Below are positions 8,343 through 15,400 of a DNA stretch of 28,910 nt, one piece after another. The notes beneath the pieces were generated by a model. That model was not told where the DNA came from. It saw nothing but the letters and a program-made list of their open reading frames with translations, and ran no database searches. The position numbers and the translations under genes were made by a program. The DNA comes from Clostridia bacterium (GTDB lineage Bacteria > Bacillota > Clostridia > Lachnospirales > Lachnospiraceae): NCBI GenBank assembly GCA_026000755.1, contig BNZC01000018.1, positions 1-28,910 on the forward strand. Direction: 5' to 3'. Numbering within the stretch: position 1 is the stretch's first letter; every line of letters begins with the position of its first letter.

Positions 8343-9212
8343 ATGTTTAGACAAGCATTAAAGATGCAATTTTCCCTAATGATACAAAAGAAATCATTTC
8401 AAGCAGTTTTTGGTATTGTCCTGTTCTATGTGATAGCTACTTATTTGTTTTATTGTTTCCGTTATTGGGGTGGAGAGCCATCTAATTTTCTTTCAGCAGA
8501 TGCTGTATTTGCAGGGAATAATACTACTGTGTTTGCATTCTATTTAGATTTACTTTTTCCTTTTTTGATAGTTCTTCCATTTGCATTTTCTTTTCTAACC
8601 GATAAATCAGTTCATATCTTACCTGTGCTTCAATCAAAGATGAGTAACAAAATGTATTACCTTTCTAAAGCAATCGTATGTTTCATGGGTGGATTTCTTT
8701 TGTTTGTAATTCCTTTTTTGATTAGCATTTTCTTAAACCATATAACATTTCCGATTCAAGGAACTACTGTTTGGGGAGATTTATATAGTTGGAATTTCGC
8801 AAATGACATCACGGGAAACAATGTAATGATTTCGGTTGTAGGAAAAGGTTTGCCGTTCTTGGGTCTTTACCTATATAGTCCATTGCTTTATAATGTGTTG
8901 TATGTCTTTTTTTTCGCTTTTTTCTCGGGAATCTTAAGTGTTTTTGCGTTTGCAACATCTTTTTTTATCAAAAAATACAAGATTTTTGTGTTCGTTCCAA
9001 TATATTTAATCATTTTTGGACTGAATATTCTGACTTTTATGCTTGATACAGACGGAGCCACGAAGTTCTATAATTTCTTTGCTTTTCAATATATTACAGT
9101 TAATACGGAATATGGTAAAACGCCTGTGTTTATTGTTACTTTGACACTTGCTTTTGTGATTGCATCGGTTTTCATAATTCTACATAAGGCAAGCGCAGAT
9201 CAGTTGGATTAA
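8343..9212 (+). CDS. ABC-2-type permease-like membrane protein
   Basis: 289 residues with six clear hydrophobic segments at roughly 20-40, 58-83, 100-128, 180-208, 212-233 and 260-280. A soluble stretch with NHITFPIQGTTVWGDLY lies between the third and fourth. The short loop SKMSNKMYYLSKAIV before the third segment is typical of ABC-2 permeases that pair with a separate ATPase. The frame opens at ATG 8328, but the Shine-Dalgarno AAGGAGG (8331-8337) lies inside that extension, so ATG 8343 is chosen (8340 possible). The next gene starts 11 bases later. It most likely forms the membrane channel with the 9224 product and the 10002 ATPase. The substrate is unknown; the secreted protein upstream or a self-toxic peptide are plausible. 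Confidence 0.75.
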   Translation: MFRQALKMQFSLMIQKKSFQAVFGIVLFYVIATYLFYCFRYWGGEPSNFLSADAVFAGNNTTVFAFYLDLLFPFLIVLPFAFSFLTDKSVHILPVLQSKMSNKMYYLSKAIVCFMGGFLLFVIPFLISIFLNHITFPIQGTTVWGDLYSWNFANDITGNNVMISVVGKGLPFLGLYLYSPLLYNVLYVFFFAFFSGILSVFAFATSFFIKKYKIFVFVPIYLIIFGLNILTFMLDTDGATKFYNFFAFQYITVNTEYGKTPVFIVTLTLAFVIASVFIILHKASADQLD

Positions 9213-9223
9213 ATGGTGGGAAT

Positions 9224-9988
9224 ATGAAGAAAAATTTGATGAAAGCCTTGTTAGCCATTCCTGTTACTCTTGTACATCATATTATGGAATTGCATAATTA
9301 TCAAGCGACACATGCACCTGTTGCAGAATTGTTCATGGAACATCTTTTTTCAGGTAGTCCCAGTAGAACAACAGATGATATTGTCATGAATGTAATAGGT
9401 CTGTTTGAGATATTGATTTTCAACTTAATCTTTGGCACATTTCTTTATCATGATTTGAATACCAATGGCATTTATGCTATTGCACGGCAAAAAGGAAGGC
9501 ATACTTGGTATTTTAGGAAAGTAGCGGAATTGTTTTTATATACCGTTATATGGGTGAGCGGGTATCTGACAAGCGTTCTTTTGTTAAGTAGTTATACGAC
9601 TTCTTTGTCAATTGATTCTGTGGCGGTTACCATGTTTGTCACAACCTTGATTATACTGACTTTCTTTGCTTTTGTCATAACCTTGCTTATCAATCTATGT
9701 GCTATACGTTTTGGCAGTAATTTTGGTTTTGTCATTGTCTATCTTGCACTTATTTTATTGACAGGATTAGCTATTATAAATGAAAAGATACCATTTCTAA
9801 AAAACTTACCGCTTCTGCTGAAACTAAATCCCATGGCGAATGCGGTTGTGAATTGGGATTTGAGCGGGTCAAAAACATTATTTGCTTGTATTTATTTCTT
9901 TGCGTTTAGTCTGCTTGCGGTTTTGATTGGTTTGCGTTATATTGCCAAAATGGACATTGGAATACAGGATAGGGAGAATAGCCAATAA
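9224..9988 (+). CDS. Second ABC-2-type permease-like membrane protein
   Basis: 254 residues with about six hydrophobic segments (near 5-20, 65-85, 105-130, 135-160, 165-185 and 215-240). The pattern LFLYTVIWVSGYLTSVLLL and a basic loop (ARQKGRHTWYFRK) before it fit an ABC-2 permease half. ATG 9224 has only a modest ribosome site (GGTGGG). It sits 11 bases after the first permease and 13 bases before the ATPase, so the three are probably one transcript and one complex. I do not recognise a named subfamily. Confidence 0.7.
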   Translation: MKKNLMKALLAIPVTLVHHIMELHNYQATHAPVAELFMEHLFSGSPSRTTDDIVMNVIGLFEILIFNLIFGTFLYHDLNTNGIYAIARQKGRHTWYFRKVAELFLYTVIWVSGYLTSVLLLSSYTTSLSIDSVAVTMFVTTLIILTFFAFVITLLINLCAIRFGSNFGFVIVYLALILLTGLAIINEKIPFLKNLPLLLKLNPMANAVVNWDLSGSKTLFACIYFFAFSLLAVLIGLRYIAKMDIGIQDRENSQ

Positions 9989-10001
9989 CAGGAGGATTTT
10001 T

Positions 10002-10640
10002 ATGTATACGATTGAAATAAGAAATCTCTGCAAAACAATAAAAAATGCAGTTATCCTAGAAGATATTAACTTGAAATTAGAAAGTGGAAATGTCTATGGC
10101 TTTGTGGGAAAGAATGGATCGGGCAAGACTATGCTGTTTCGTTCCTTGGCGGGCTTGGTGCATCCCACTTCGGGGGAGGTAGTTATAAACGGAAAAATTT
10201 TACACAAGGATATTGCCTTTGTGGAAAATCTGGGACTGATTATTGAAAATGTAGGCTTGTATCCTGAATTTACGGGATTTAAGAACCTAAAGCTATTAGC
10301 CAAAATTAACAACAAGATAAATGATGAGCAAATCAAGGCAACTATCGCAAGAGTGGGCTTAGATCCGGAGGATAAGCGGACAGTGAAGAAATATTCCTTG
10401 GGTATGCGTCAACGCATTGTGCTTGCACAGGCATTGATGGAATCGCCGGATGTTCTTCTCTTAGATGAGCCAACGAACGGTTTAGATGAGGCGGGAACGG
10501 AATTGATTCGTAGTATTTTAAGGGAAGAAGTAAAACGTGGCGCACTCATTGCCATTGCCAGTCATGATAAAGAGGACATTGCATTTTTGTGTGATACCAA
10601 ATACAAAATGACAGCAGGCAGATTGGAGGAGATGGCATGA
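10002..10640 (+). CDS. ABC transporter ATP-binding protein
   Basis: 212 residues with the full ATPase motif set: Walker A GFVGKNGSGKT (about residues 35-45), signature SLGMRQR (about 131-137), Walker B VLLLDEPTNGLD (about 151-162) and H-loop ASHD. It is short and lacks a C-terminal regulatory extension, as in exporters of the CcmA/lantibiotic-immunity type. ATG 10002 follows AGGAGG (9990-9995). Upstream codons open in the same frame overlap the previous gene and are not used. The stop overlaps the start of the next gene as ATGA (10637-10640), implying translational coupling. Confidence 0.9.
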   Translation: MYTIEIRNLCKTIKNAVILEDINLKLESGNVYGFVGKNGSGKTMLFRSLAGLVHPTSGEVVINGKILHKDIAFVENLGLIIENVGLYPEFTGFKNLKLLAKINNKINDEQIKATIARVGLDPEDKRTVKKYSLGMRQRIVLAQALMESPDVLLLDEPTNGLDEAGTELIRSILREEVKRGALIAIASHDKEDIAFLCDTKYKMTAGRLEEMA

Positions 10641-11335
10641 GCGTAAAACACTTCATTCTGGCAGTTGTTGGTGTAGTGGTTTTAACCATCGGCATTGGTT
10701 TGTTCTGCAAAAGTCATTTCAGGGATATAGGTATTTCAGGGATACGGACACTTTCTGATGTGAAAGCCTTAGATTGTCAAGTGGGCTTTGTTATAGACGA
10801 TGAATTTGTGGAAGGTAGTTTGAAAAACTTTAGCTACGAGAACTTCGATCAGGCACCGATTGCACTGATTGTAAGCCCCACTAACAAGCTTCGCCAGTAT
10901 AACCAGATGAATGTACAGGAGGTTACTGTCATAAAGTCGATCAAAGGTGATGTTCCGGAGCAGTCAACGATTCGTGTGATTCATATGGGGGGCGTTGTGC
11001 ATTATGATTTTGGAGAGAATAAAAATAACTTTACGCCGATTTTTGCAGATGTTATGAATCTCATGCAGGCGAGGAATGAGTACCTCATTTTTCTTACGCC
11101 CTATGACTTAAATGAATATACAGGCGAAGCGGATTACGACATCGTGTGTATGGGAGCATTTAACTATTTTAACCTGACTACAGATGGAAATGGAGTAGTG
11201 GCGAAAGGAACAACAGGAATATCTTGTTTGGCAGATTTTGAGGGAGCGGAATTTCTTACCGATACGAAGGAACATTATGATACGCTACTGGAGATGAAAC
11301 ATAAAGTGATAGAGAGGTATCTTGGAGAACGGTAA
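10637..11335 (+). CDS. Membrane-anchored extracytoplasmic protein, unknown function
   Basis: 232 residues: one N-terminal hydrophobic helix (about 5-23, FILAVVGVVVLTIGIGLFC) and then a soluble, presumably extracellular domain. The segment VQEVTVIKSIKGDVPEQSTI followed by RVIHMGGV recalls a beta-rich domain common in uncharacterised Firmicutes surface proteins, though I cannot name it. There is no lipobox with clear consensus; Cys24 directly after the hydrophobic helix could be considered. ATGA overlap with the ATPase gene suggests it acts with the exporter, for example as an accessory or immunity component. Confidence 0.7.
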   Translation: MSVKHFILAVVGVVVLTIGIGLFCKSHFRDIGISGIRTLSDVKALDCQVGFVIDDEFVEGSLKNFSYENFDQAPIALIVSPTNKLRQYNQMNVQEVTVIKSIKGDVPEQSTIRVIHMGGVVHYDFGENKNNFTPIFADVMNLMQARNEYLIFLTPYDLNEYTGEADYDIVCMGAFNYFNLTTDGNGVVAKGTTGISCLADFEGAEFLTDTKEHYDTLLEMKHKVIERYLGER

Positions 11336-11417
11336 TTCATTACGATTATGAAATACTTGGCATTGTGAATCATCTATTTTGAATATTTAGAAAATAAGTA
11401 ATATCATGACAGATTTT

Positions 11418-11448
11418 CGAAGGGGCATATCTTAATGGATATGTCCTT
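11418..11448 (+). terminator. Hairpin after the exporter operon (weak terminator)
   Basis: AAGGGGCATATC pairs with GATATGTCCTTT across a six-base loop (about 11419-11448), with one or two mismatches. No good T-run follows (GTTGCTTC), so termination is uncertain. It is the only stem found between the exporter genes and the sigma factor operon. Confidence 0.4.
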
Positions 11449-11492
11449 TGTTGCTTCACATATAAGCATTTTGGAAAATAATTCCTTAATTT

Positions 11493-11521
11493 TGAAACTA
11501 TCCTATCACCTAAAACGAATA
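11493..11521 (+). promoter_or_regulatory. ECF-type promoter candidate upstream of the sigma factor
   Basis: TGAAAC (11493-11498) and CGAATA (11516-11521) are separated by 17 bases. This resembles promoters read by Bacillus ECF sigma factors (TGAAAC-like -35 with a CG-starting -10). It lies about 70 bases before the sigma factor start codon, where an autoregulatory promoter would be expected. No other copy was noticed in the window. Confidence 0.45.
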
Positions 11522-11589
11522 TAACAGTATATAGCAGCACCATGCCACATGGAACTGCTATACAAGAAATCCGGAAGGGAGGCTTCCTT

Positions 11590-12144
11590 TTGAATGACGA
11601 GCTACGTCTGATACGAAAAATACAAAAGAATGGCAATCGCATTGCCGCCGATACCTTGATTCGCAGATATTATGATGAGATTTATCGTTATGTTTATCGG
11701 CAAACAATGGATAAAGATATTGCCATGGACTTAACGCAAGAGATTTTTATTTCTATGCTTTCTACGATTGCACATTTTGATGGGAAGAAAGCAGGATTTC
11801 GCACTTGGCTCTATAAAATCGCTACGAATAAAACTGTTGATTATTTTCGAAGCCGTGCTGTTCATAGAAAACAGATACTTGTGATAGATGATTTGGAATT
11901 GGCAGACGAAACAGATTTTATTCATCAATTAGAGGATGCTGACTTAGTGGAACAAATCATGGAATATATAAATGAACTTCCGGCAGAACTTCAACAGATT
12001 TTCCGATTGAAGTTATATAGTGAATATACATTTACGGAAATTGCAGAACTGCTGTCTATGCCGGAGTCATCTGTGAAATCCAAGTATTATCGGTTACTCC
12101 GTACTTTAAGGAGAGAGTTTCAAAATGAGTATGACGGGGATTAG
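11590..12144 (+). CDS. ECF-type RNA polymerase sigma factor
   Basis: 184 residues. Region 2 (about 20-85) has DKDIAMDLTQEIFISMLSTI and GFRTWLYKIATNKTVDYFR. Region 4 (about 125-180) has LPAELQQIFRLKLYSEYTFT followed by the helix-turn-helix EIAELLSMPESSVKSKYYRLLRTL. TTG 11590 is chosen because AAGGGAGG (11575-11582) lies 7 bases upstream. The ATG at 11542 in the same frame has no ribosome site. The following membrane protein, ATPase and two permeases read in the same direction with short gaps. The set recalls B. subtilis sigY-yxlCDEFG, where an ECF sigma factor is co-transcribed with its anti-sigma proteins and an ABC transporter. Regulation of its own operon is likely but inferred. Confidence 0.92.
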   Translation: MNDELRLIRKIQKNGNRIAADTLIRRYYDEIYRYVYRQTMDKDIAMDLTQEIFISMLSTIAHFDGKKAGFRTWLYKIATNKTVDYFRSRAVHRKQILVIDDLELADETDFIHQLEDADLVEQIMEYINELPAELQQIFRLKLYSEYTFTEIAELLSMPESSVKSKYYRLLRTLRREFQNEYDGD

Positions 12145-12189
12145 AAAAATAGAAAAGATCTCAAAATGTTTTAGGAAAGGAAGCGTAGA

Positions 12190-12939
12190 ATGATCATGAA
12201 TGAAACTATAAAAACAGAACCTACACAAATAGAAAAAGAACAATCTATAGAAATAATCCTCTCAAAAGGTCTTAAAAAACCACGCTCTATCTGGTCATTA
12301 TTTCGTGAAATGCACCAATTGCTTGGTTTTCGATTTATCTTTTGGGATACAGCTTTGGCATTTGTCTTATCTTCCGTTGTGCTTATCGCTGTAGTGTTTC
12401 CACTTATTTTTGCACCAAAAGCACTTAGTTGCACCATTTTATTCGCTTGTTCCCCCTTGTTATTTTTGATTGTTTTATTTTTCTCGGAAATGATAGAAAT
12501 CACAGGTAGCTTGTATGAGTTAAAATTGACTTGCAAATATTCCATACGCCAAATCACAGCTTACCGCATTATGTGCTTTTCCCTGTTGGGACTCATCTTT
12601 TGCATTGGCATGACGGCACATCAATCAGAAAATATTTATGAACTTTTACATTTGTTTGCCCTGTCCTTATGCTCGTTCTTCTTATGTGCCTTTGTAAGTT
12701 TGTTTTTCATTCGTTGTTTTGCAAGGAAAGCTCGATTTGCATTTGCCATAAGTTTGTGGTTTGGAATTTTATGTCTGCCTGCACTCTTTTTTGGAAAAAA
12801 ATGGGAATTGTTTTTATCGGAACTGCCTGTTGCCGTTAGCCTTGGAGTTGCCATATTATGTGCTGTGCTATTTTTATTTGAAATCAGAAAATTTGTTACT
12901 GCGAACCCAAAGGAGGAAATGACCTATGTTACTCGTTAA
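12190..12939 (+). CDS. Polytopic membrane protein of the sigma/ABC operon (possible anti-sigma factor)
   Basis: 249 residues: a ~50-residue hydrophilic N-terminus (TEPTQIEKEQSIEIILSKGL), then about six hydrophobic segments (near 58-80, 85-105, 125-143, 150-175, 178-200 and 213-235). The loop ELKLTCKYSIRQITAYRIM between segments 2 and 3 is amphipathic. Position directly after the sigma gene and a cytoplasmic N-tail would fit a membrane anti-sigma factor, but no zinc-binding anti-sigma motif (HxxxCxxC) is seen, so this is only a guess. The last residues, KEEMTYVTR, are encoded across the duplicated start region of the next gene: its stop (12937-12939) lies 14 bases past an echo start codon at 12926. 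Confidence 0.7.
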   Translation: MIMNETIKTEPTQIEKEQSIEIILSKGLKKPRSIWSLFREMHQLLGFRFIFWDTALAFVLSSVVLIAVVFPLIFAPKALSCTILFACSPLLFLIVLFFSEMIEITGSLYELKLTCKYSIRQITAYRIMCFSLLGLIFCIGMTAHQSENIYELLHLFALSLCSFFLCAFVSLFFIRCFARKARFAFAISLWFGILCLPALFFGKKWELFLSELPVAVSLGVAILCAVLFLFEIRKFVTANPKEEMTYVTR

Positions 12940-13024
12940 TCATAGTGCTAAGAAATATCAAAAGTTTCTTTTCATCTCATGTCTCATAAACTCAAAGGAG
13001 GAAATGACATATGTTACTCGTTAA
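12926..13024 (+). repeat. Junction duplication with chimeric micro-ORF (32 aa), membrane gene/ATPase boundary
   Basis: The ribosome site and start of the ATPase gene occur twice, 85 bases apart: AAAGGAGG at 12909-12916 and 12994-13001, then ATGTTACTCGTTAATCAT at 12926 and 13011. The first copy opens a 32-codon ORF that begins MLLVNH like the ATPase (MLLVNHVTKNF) and ends KEEMTYVTR like the upstream membrane protein. It overlaps the upstream stop by 14 bases and the ATPase start by 14 bases. So the copy joins the head of the downstream gene to the tail of the upstream gene. Confidence 0.85.
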
Positions 13025-13868
13025 TCATGTTACGAAAAATTTTGGAAAATTTACGGTGCTTTCGGATCTTACACTTGAATTTGAAAATGGTGTTTATGGG
13101 TTGCTTGCTCCCAATGGTGCCGGGAAAACGACCTTAATTAAAATGCTGACGACTTTAATCTTTCCAAGCTCCGGGGAAATTCTCTGGAATGGAAATGAAA
13201 TTGTGAAACTCGGAGAAAACTATCGGGATTTGATTGGTTATTTGCCCCAGGAATTTGGCTATTATAAGAATCATTCCCCTTTTGATTTTCTTATGTATTT
13301 ATCTGCCTTAAAGGGAATGGAAAAAAAGGCGGCGAGCAAGAGAGTGGAAGAATTGTTGGAACTTGTTTCCTTGTCTGATGTGCGAAATAAGAAAATGAAG
13401 AAATTTTCAGGTGGCATGATTCAGCGAGTGGGCATTGCACAAGCCATGCTAAATGATCCGAAAATCCTGATTTTGGATGAACCAACGGCAGGACTTGACC
13501 CAAAAGAACGTGTGCGATTCCGGAATCTGATTTCCTCTCTTTCCAAAGATCGGATTGTGATTTTATCTACACATATTGTTTCGGATATTGAAACAATTGC
13601 AAATCATGTCGTTTTGTTCAAAGACCATAAATTATATTGTGACGATTCTCCGGCAAATGTTTGCAGAACCCTTGTGGGAAAAGTTTTTGAAACACAGGAT
13701 ATTTCTTCTGTGAAAGAACCCTATTTGTTATTGACCGAACGGCAGGAAGAGGGATATACAATTACTCGCTATGTCTGTGAGGGGAAGGGGCAATTTGATG
13801 CCAAGTCCGTTGTTCCGAATCTGGAAGATGTATTCTTATATGTGTATCGAGATGAGGTGCTAGAGTGA
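13011..13868 (+). CDS. ABC transporter ATP-binding protein of the sigma/ABC operon
   Basis: 285 residues: Walker A APNGAGKTT (about 35-43; Ala where Gly is usual before PNG), Q-loop YLPQEFGYY, signature FSGGMIQR (about 134-141), Walker B ILILDEPTAGLDP (about 154-166) and H-loop STHIVSD. A ~65-residue C-terminal extension (from about 220) ends in VFLYVYRDEVLE, in the position where ABC-2 drug/peptide ATPases end with an LEDVFL motif. ATG 13011 has AAAGGAGG 9 bases upstream. It probably energises the two permeases that follow; YxlF of the sigY operon is the functional comparison. Its last codons are duplicated twice downstream. Confidence 0.92.
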   Translation: MLLVNHVTKNFGKFTVLSDLTLEFENGVYGLLAPNGAGKTTLIKMLTTLIFPSSGEILWNGNEIVKLGENYRDLIGYLPQEFGYYKNHSPFDFLMYLSALKGMEKKAASKRVEELLELVSLSDVRNKKMKKFSGGMIQRVGIAQAMLNDPKILILDEPTAGLDPKERVRFRNLISSLSKDRIVILSTHIVSDIETIANHVVLFKDHKLYCDDSPANVCRTLVGKVFETQDISSVKEPYLLLTERQEEGYTITRYVCEGKGQFDAKSVVPNLEDVFLYVYRDEVLE

Positions 13869-13986
13869 GAGTGTTAAAAATAGAAGATATATTTTTATAT
13901 GTATATCAAGATGAGGTGCTAGAGTGAGAGTGTTAAAAATAGAAAATGTATTTTTATCTATTTATGATGGCGAGGTGATTAAGTGA
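13865..13986 (+). repeat. Two tandem junction copies (59-bp period) with chimeric 20-aa micro-ORFs, ATPase/permease boundary
   Basis: Between the ATPase stop and the permease start lie two extra copies of the junction. Each opens with GTG overlapping the previous TGA (GTGA). The micro-ORFs are 13865-13927 (RVLKIEDIFLYVYQDEVLE after the start) and 13924-13986 (RVLKIENVFLSIYDGEVIK). Each begins like the permease (RVLGLE) and ends like the ATPase (EDVFLYVYRDEVLE). The GAGGTG ribosome site is kept in each copy. The result is a chain of four ORFs linked by three 4-base overlaps. Confidence 0.9.
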
Positions 13987-15299
13987 GAGTATTAGGACTT
14001 GAAATGAAAAAAATCATAAATTCTTATGCAATATGGGGATTTTTACTTGTTTGTATTTTATTTAATGTAGTTTTAATTTTATCAATTGGAATTGATCCCT
14101 ATGCAGATTATGTAAAAAAAGTGTCTGTACATACAGGCCTGCAATTGGGCGAGAGGTTTAATCAAAAACTAACAGCTTTTGTGCAAGGTGAAAATCTCAA
14201 AAATGATAATTCAGAACAGCTTGTAAGTGAAACAAATGAAACAGAAACGAATTTTTTACAAAATGAGGACCAAAAACAGTATAATCAAGAACAGCTTGCA
14301 AGTGAAACAAATGAAACAGAAGCGAATCTTTCACAAAAAGAGAGTCAAAAATGGCGTAATTCAGAACAGTTCTATCAAGAATCCCTTATCCAAGAAACTA
14401 CAGAAGTCTCAGATGTCTTTGATGGGTATGACACAGGTAAAATCGCAGACACATATGTGCAAACATTCCGCTTAAAAGGAAAATTAGCGGAAAATATGCG
14501 TAATAAGTACGCAGACCTGCAAAAGATAGCAGATGAAAAAGGAAAACATGACGATAGTCTTAGTCTTTATTTTGCAGGATCTACTTATGGACAGCATCAC
14601 AAATTGTTTTTCTCTGTCATGCGTAGTATTATAATTGAAGGAGTTCTTCTTAGTGTATTGATTGTGTTATTTTCCATTGGATATGAGAATAGCAACCGAA
14701 TAGAAGATATTGTCTATTCCTCAAAGGCAGGGCGACCGATTGTAATGAAAAAATTAATTGCTGTGGTTGTTACAGGTATTTTCTTCTATTTACTATTGCT
14801 TGGAGCTAGTCTTGGCTTGTATTTTTCTGTCAATGATTATAGTGGCATCTGGCAGAGCAATGTATCAAGCAGCTTTAATGGGATAGGTGATATTATAATG
14901 GGATTTCGTCCTTTTCTCACTTGGCACAACTTCACGGTTTTATCGTATCTTTTTGCCACGATTGGAGTATCCCTTATCTTAATTTTATGTTTTTCTTTGA
15001 TGGGGTTTGTGGCAGGGATTTGCATTCGCAACAGTTATGTAGGGTTCTTCGCATTATTTTTTGTAAATGCTCTCTTAGTGACAGTCACCGCCATATTGCC
15101 GCCGGATTCTTATTTTTTGTTTACACTTATGCTCTCACCAATATGCTTATTGATCAAACAACCGGTGTGGTTTACCGATGGCGGATTTGATATTCTATGG
15201 AAGAATTTTGAAATAAGAGGTGTGGGTGCGTCCGTTGTAGTGATGGCAATTATTGTTGTCGTTGCAGCAATCAAATTCAGAAAGAGGGAAATTATATGA
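13983..15299 (+). CDS. ABC-2-type permease (first of pair)
   Basis: 438 residues from GTG 13983, which overlaps the preceding micro-ORF stop (GTGA) and has GAGGTG upstream. One N-terminal hydrophobic segment (about 14-34) is followed by a ~180-residue extracytoplasmic domain and then five segments (about 215-235, 260-285, 315-345, 350-375 and 410-430), the ABC-2 layout with a large first loop. Residues about 76-140 hold 25-residue repeats (EQLVSETNETE, EQLASETNETE and a third partial EQ) inside that loop. The conserved loop YSSKAGRPIVMKK precedes the second membrane segment. It is partnered with the 15397 permease and the 13011 ATPase. The substrate is unknown. Confidence 0.85.
   Translation: MRVLGLEMKKIINSYAIWGFLLVCILFNVVLILSIGIDPYADYVKKVSVHTGLQLGERFNQKLTAFVQGENLKNDNSEQLVSETNETETNFLQNEDQKQYNQEQLASETNETEANLSQKESQKWRNSEQFYQESLIQETTEVSDVFDGYDTGKIADTYVQTFRLKGKLAENMRNKYADLQKIADEKGKHDDSLSLYFAGSTYGQHHKLFFSVMRSIIIEGVLLSVLIVLFSIGYENSNRIEDIVYSSKAGRPIVMKKLIAVVVTGIFFYLLLLGASLGLYFSVNDYSGIWQSNVSSSFNGIGDIIMGFRPFLTWHNFTVLSYLFATIGVSLILILCFSLMGFVAGICIRNSYVGFFALFFVNALLVTVTAILPPDSYFLFTLMLSPICLLIKQPVWFTDGGFDILWKNFEIRGVGASVVVMAIIVVVAAIKFRKREII
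14212..14372 (+). repeat. 75-bp in-frame repeats inside the permease gene
   Basis: The segment GAACAGCTTGTAAGTGAAAC (14214) returns as GAACAGCTTGCAAGTGAAAC at 14289, and a shorter third copy (TCAGAACAG) starts at 14362. The period is exactly 75 bases (25 codons). It encodes N/Q/E/S/T-rich residues in the predicted extracytoplasmic loop. Confidence 0.85.
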
Positions 15300-15400
15300 A
15301 AATCATATGGAATGAGTGTGTGTCGTTTGTAAGGTTTTTCCTGTTTGGCATATTCGCTGTCGTTGCAGTAATCAAATTCAGAAAGAGGGAAATTATATGA
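15296..15400 (+). repeat. Junction duplication with chimeric micro-ORF (34 aa), permease/permease boundary
   Basis: The segment ending one permease and starting the next (TCAAATTCAGAAAGAGGGAA then ATTATATGAAAATCATATGG) occurs twice with a 101-base period. The micro-ORF 15296-15400 starts MKIIWNE like the second permease and ends AVIKFRKREII like the first. It carries a hydrophobic middle (FVRFFLFGIFAVV). ATGA overlaps join it to both neighbours (15296-15299 and 15397-15400). Confidence 0.9.

Noticed and set aside
12171..12557. Minus-strand ORF of 128 codons opposite the operon membrane protein
   Set aside because: It is antisense to a gene with clear membrane segments and a ribosome site, lies within a co-directional operon, and shows no family pattern.
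14227..14475. 82-codon ORF with repeated KQMKQKRIF
   Set aside because: It is the alternate frame of the permease gene's 75-bp repeats.
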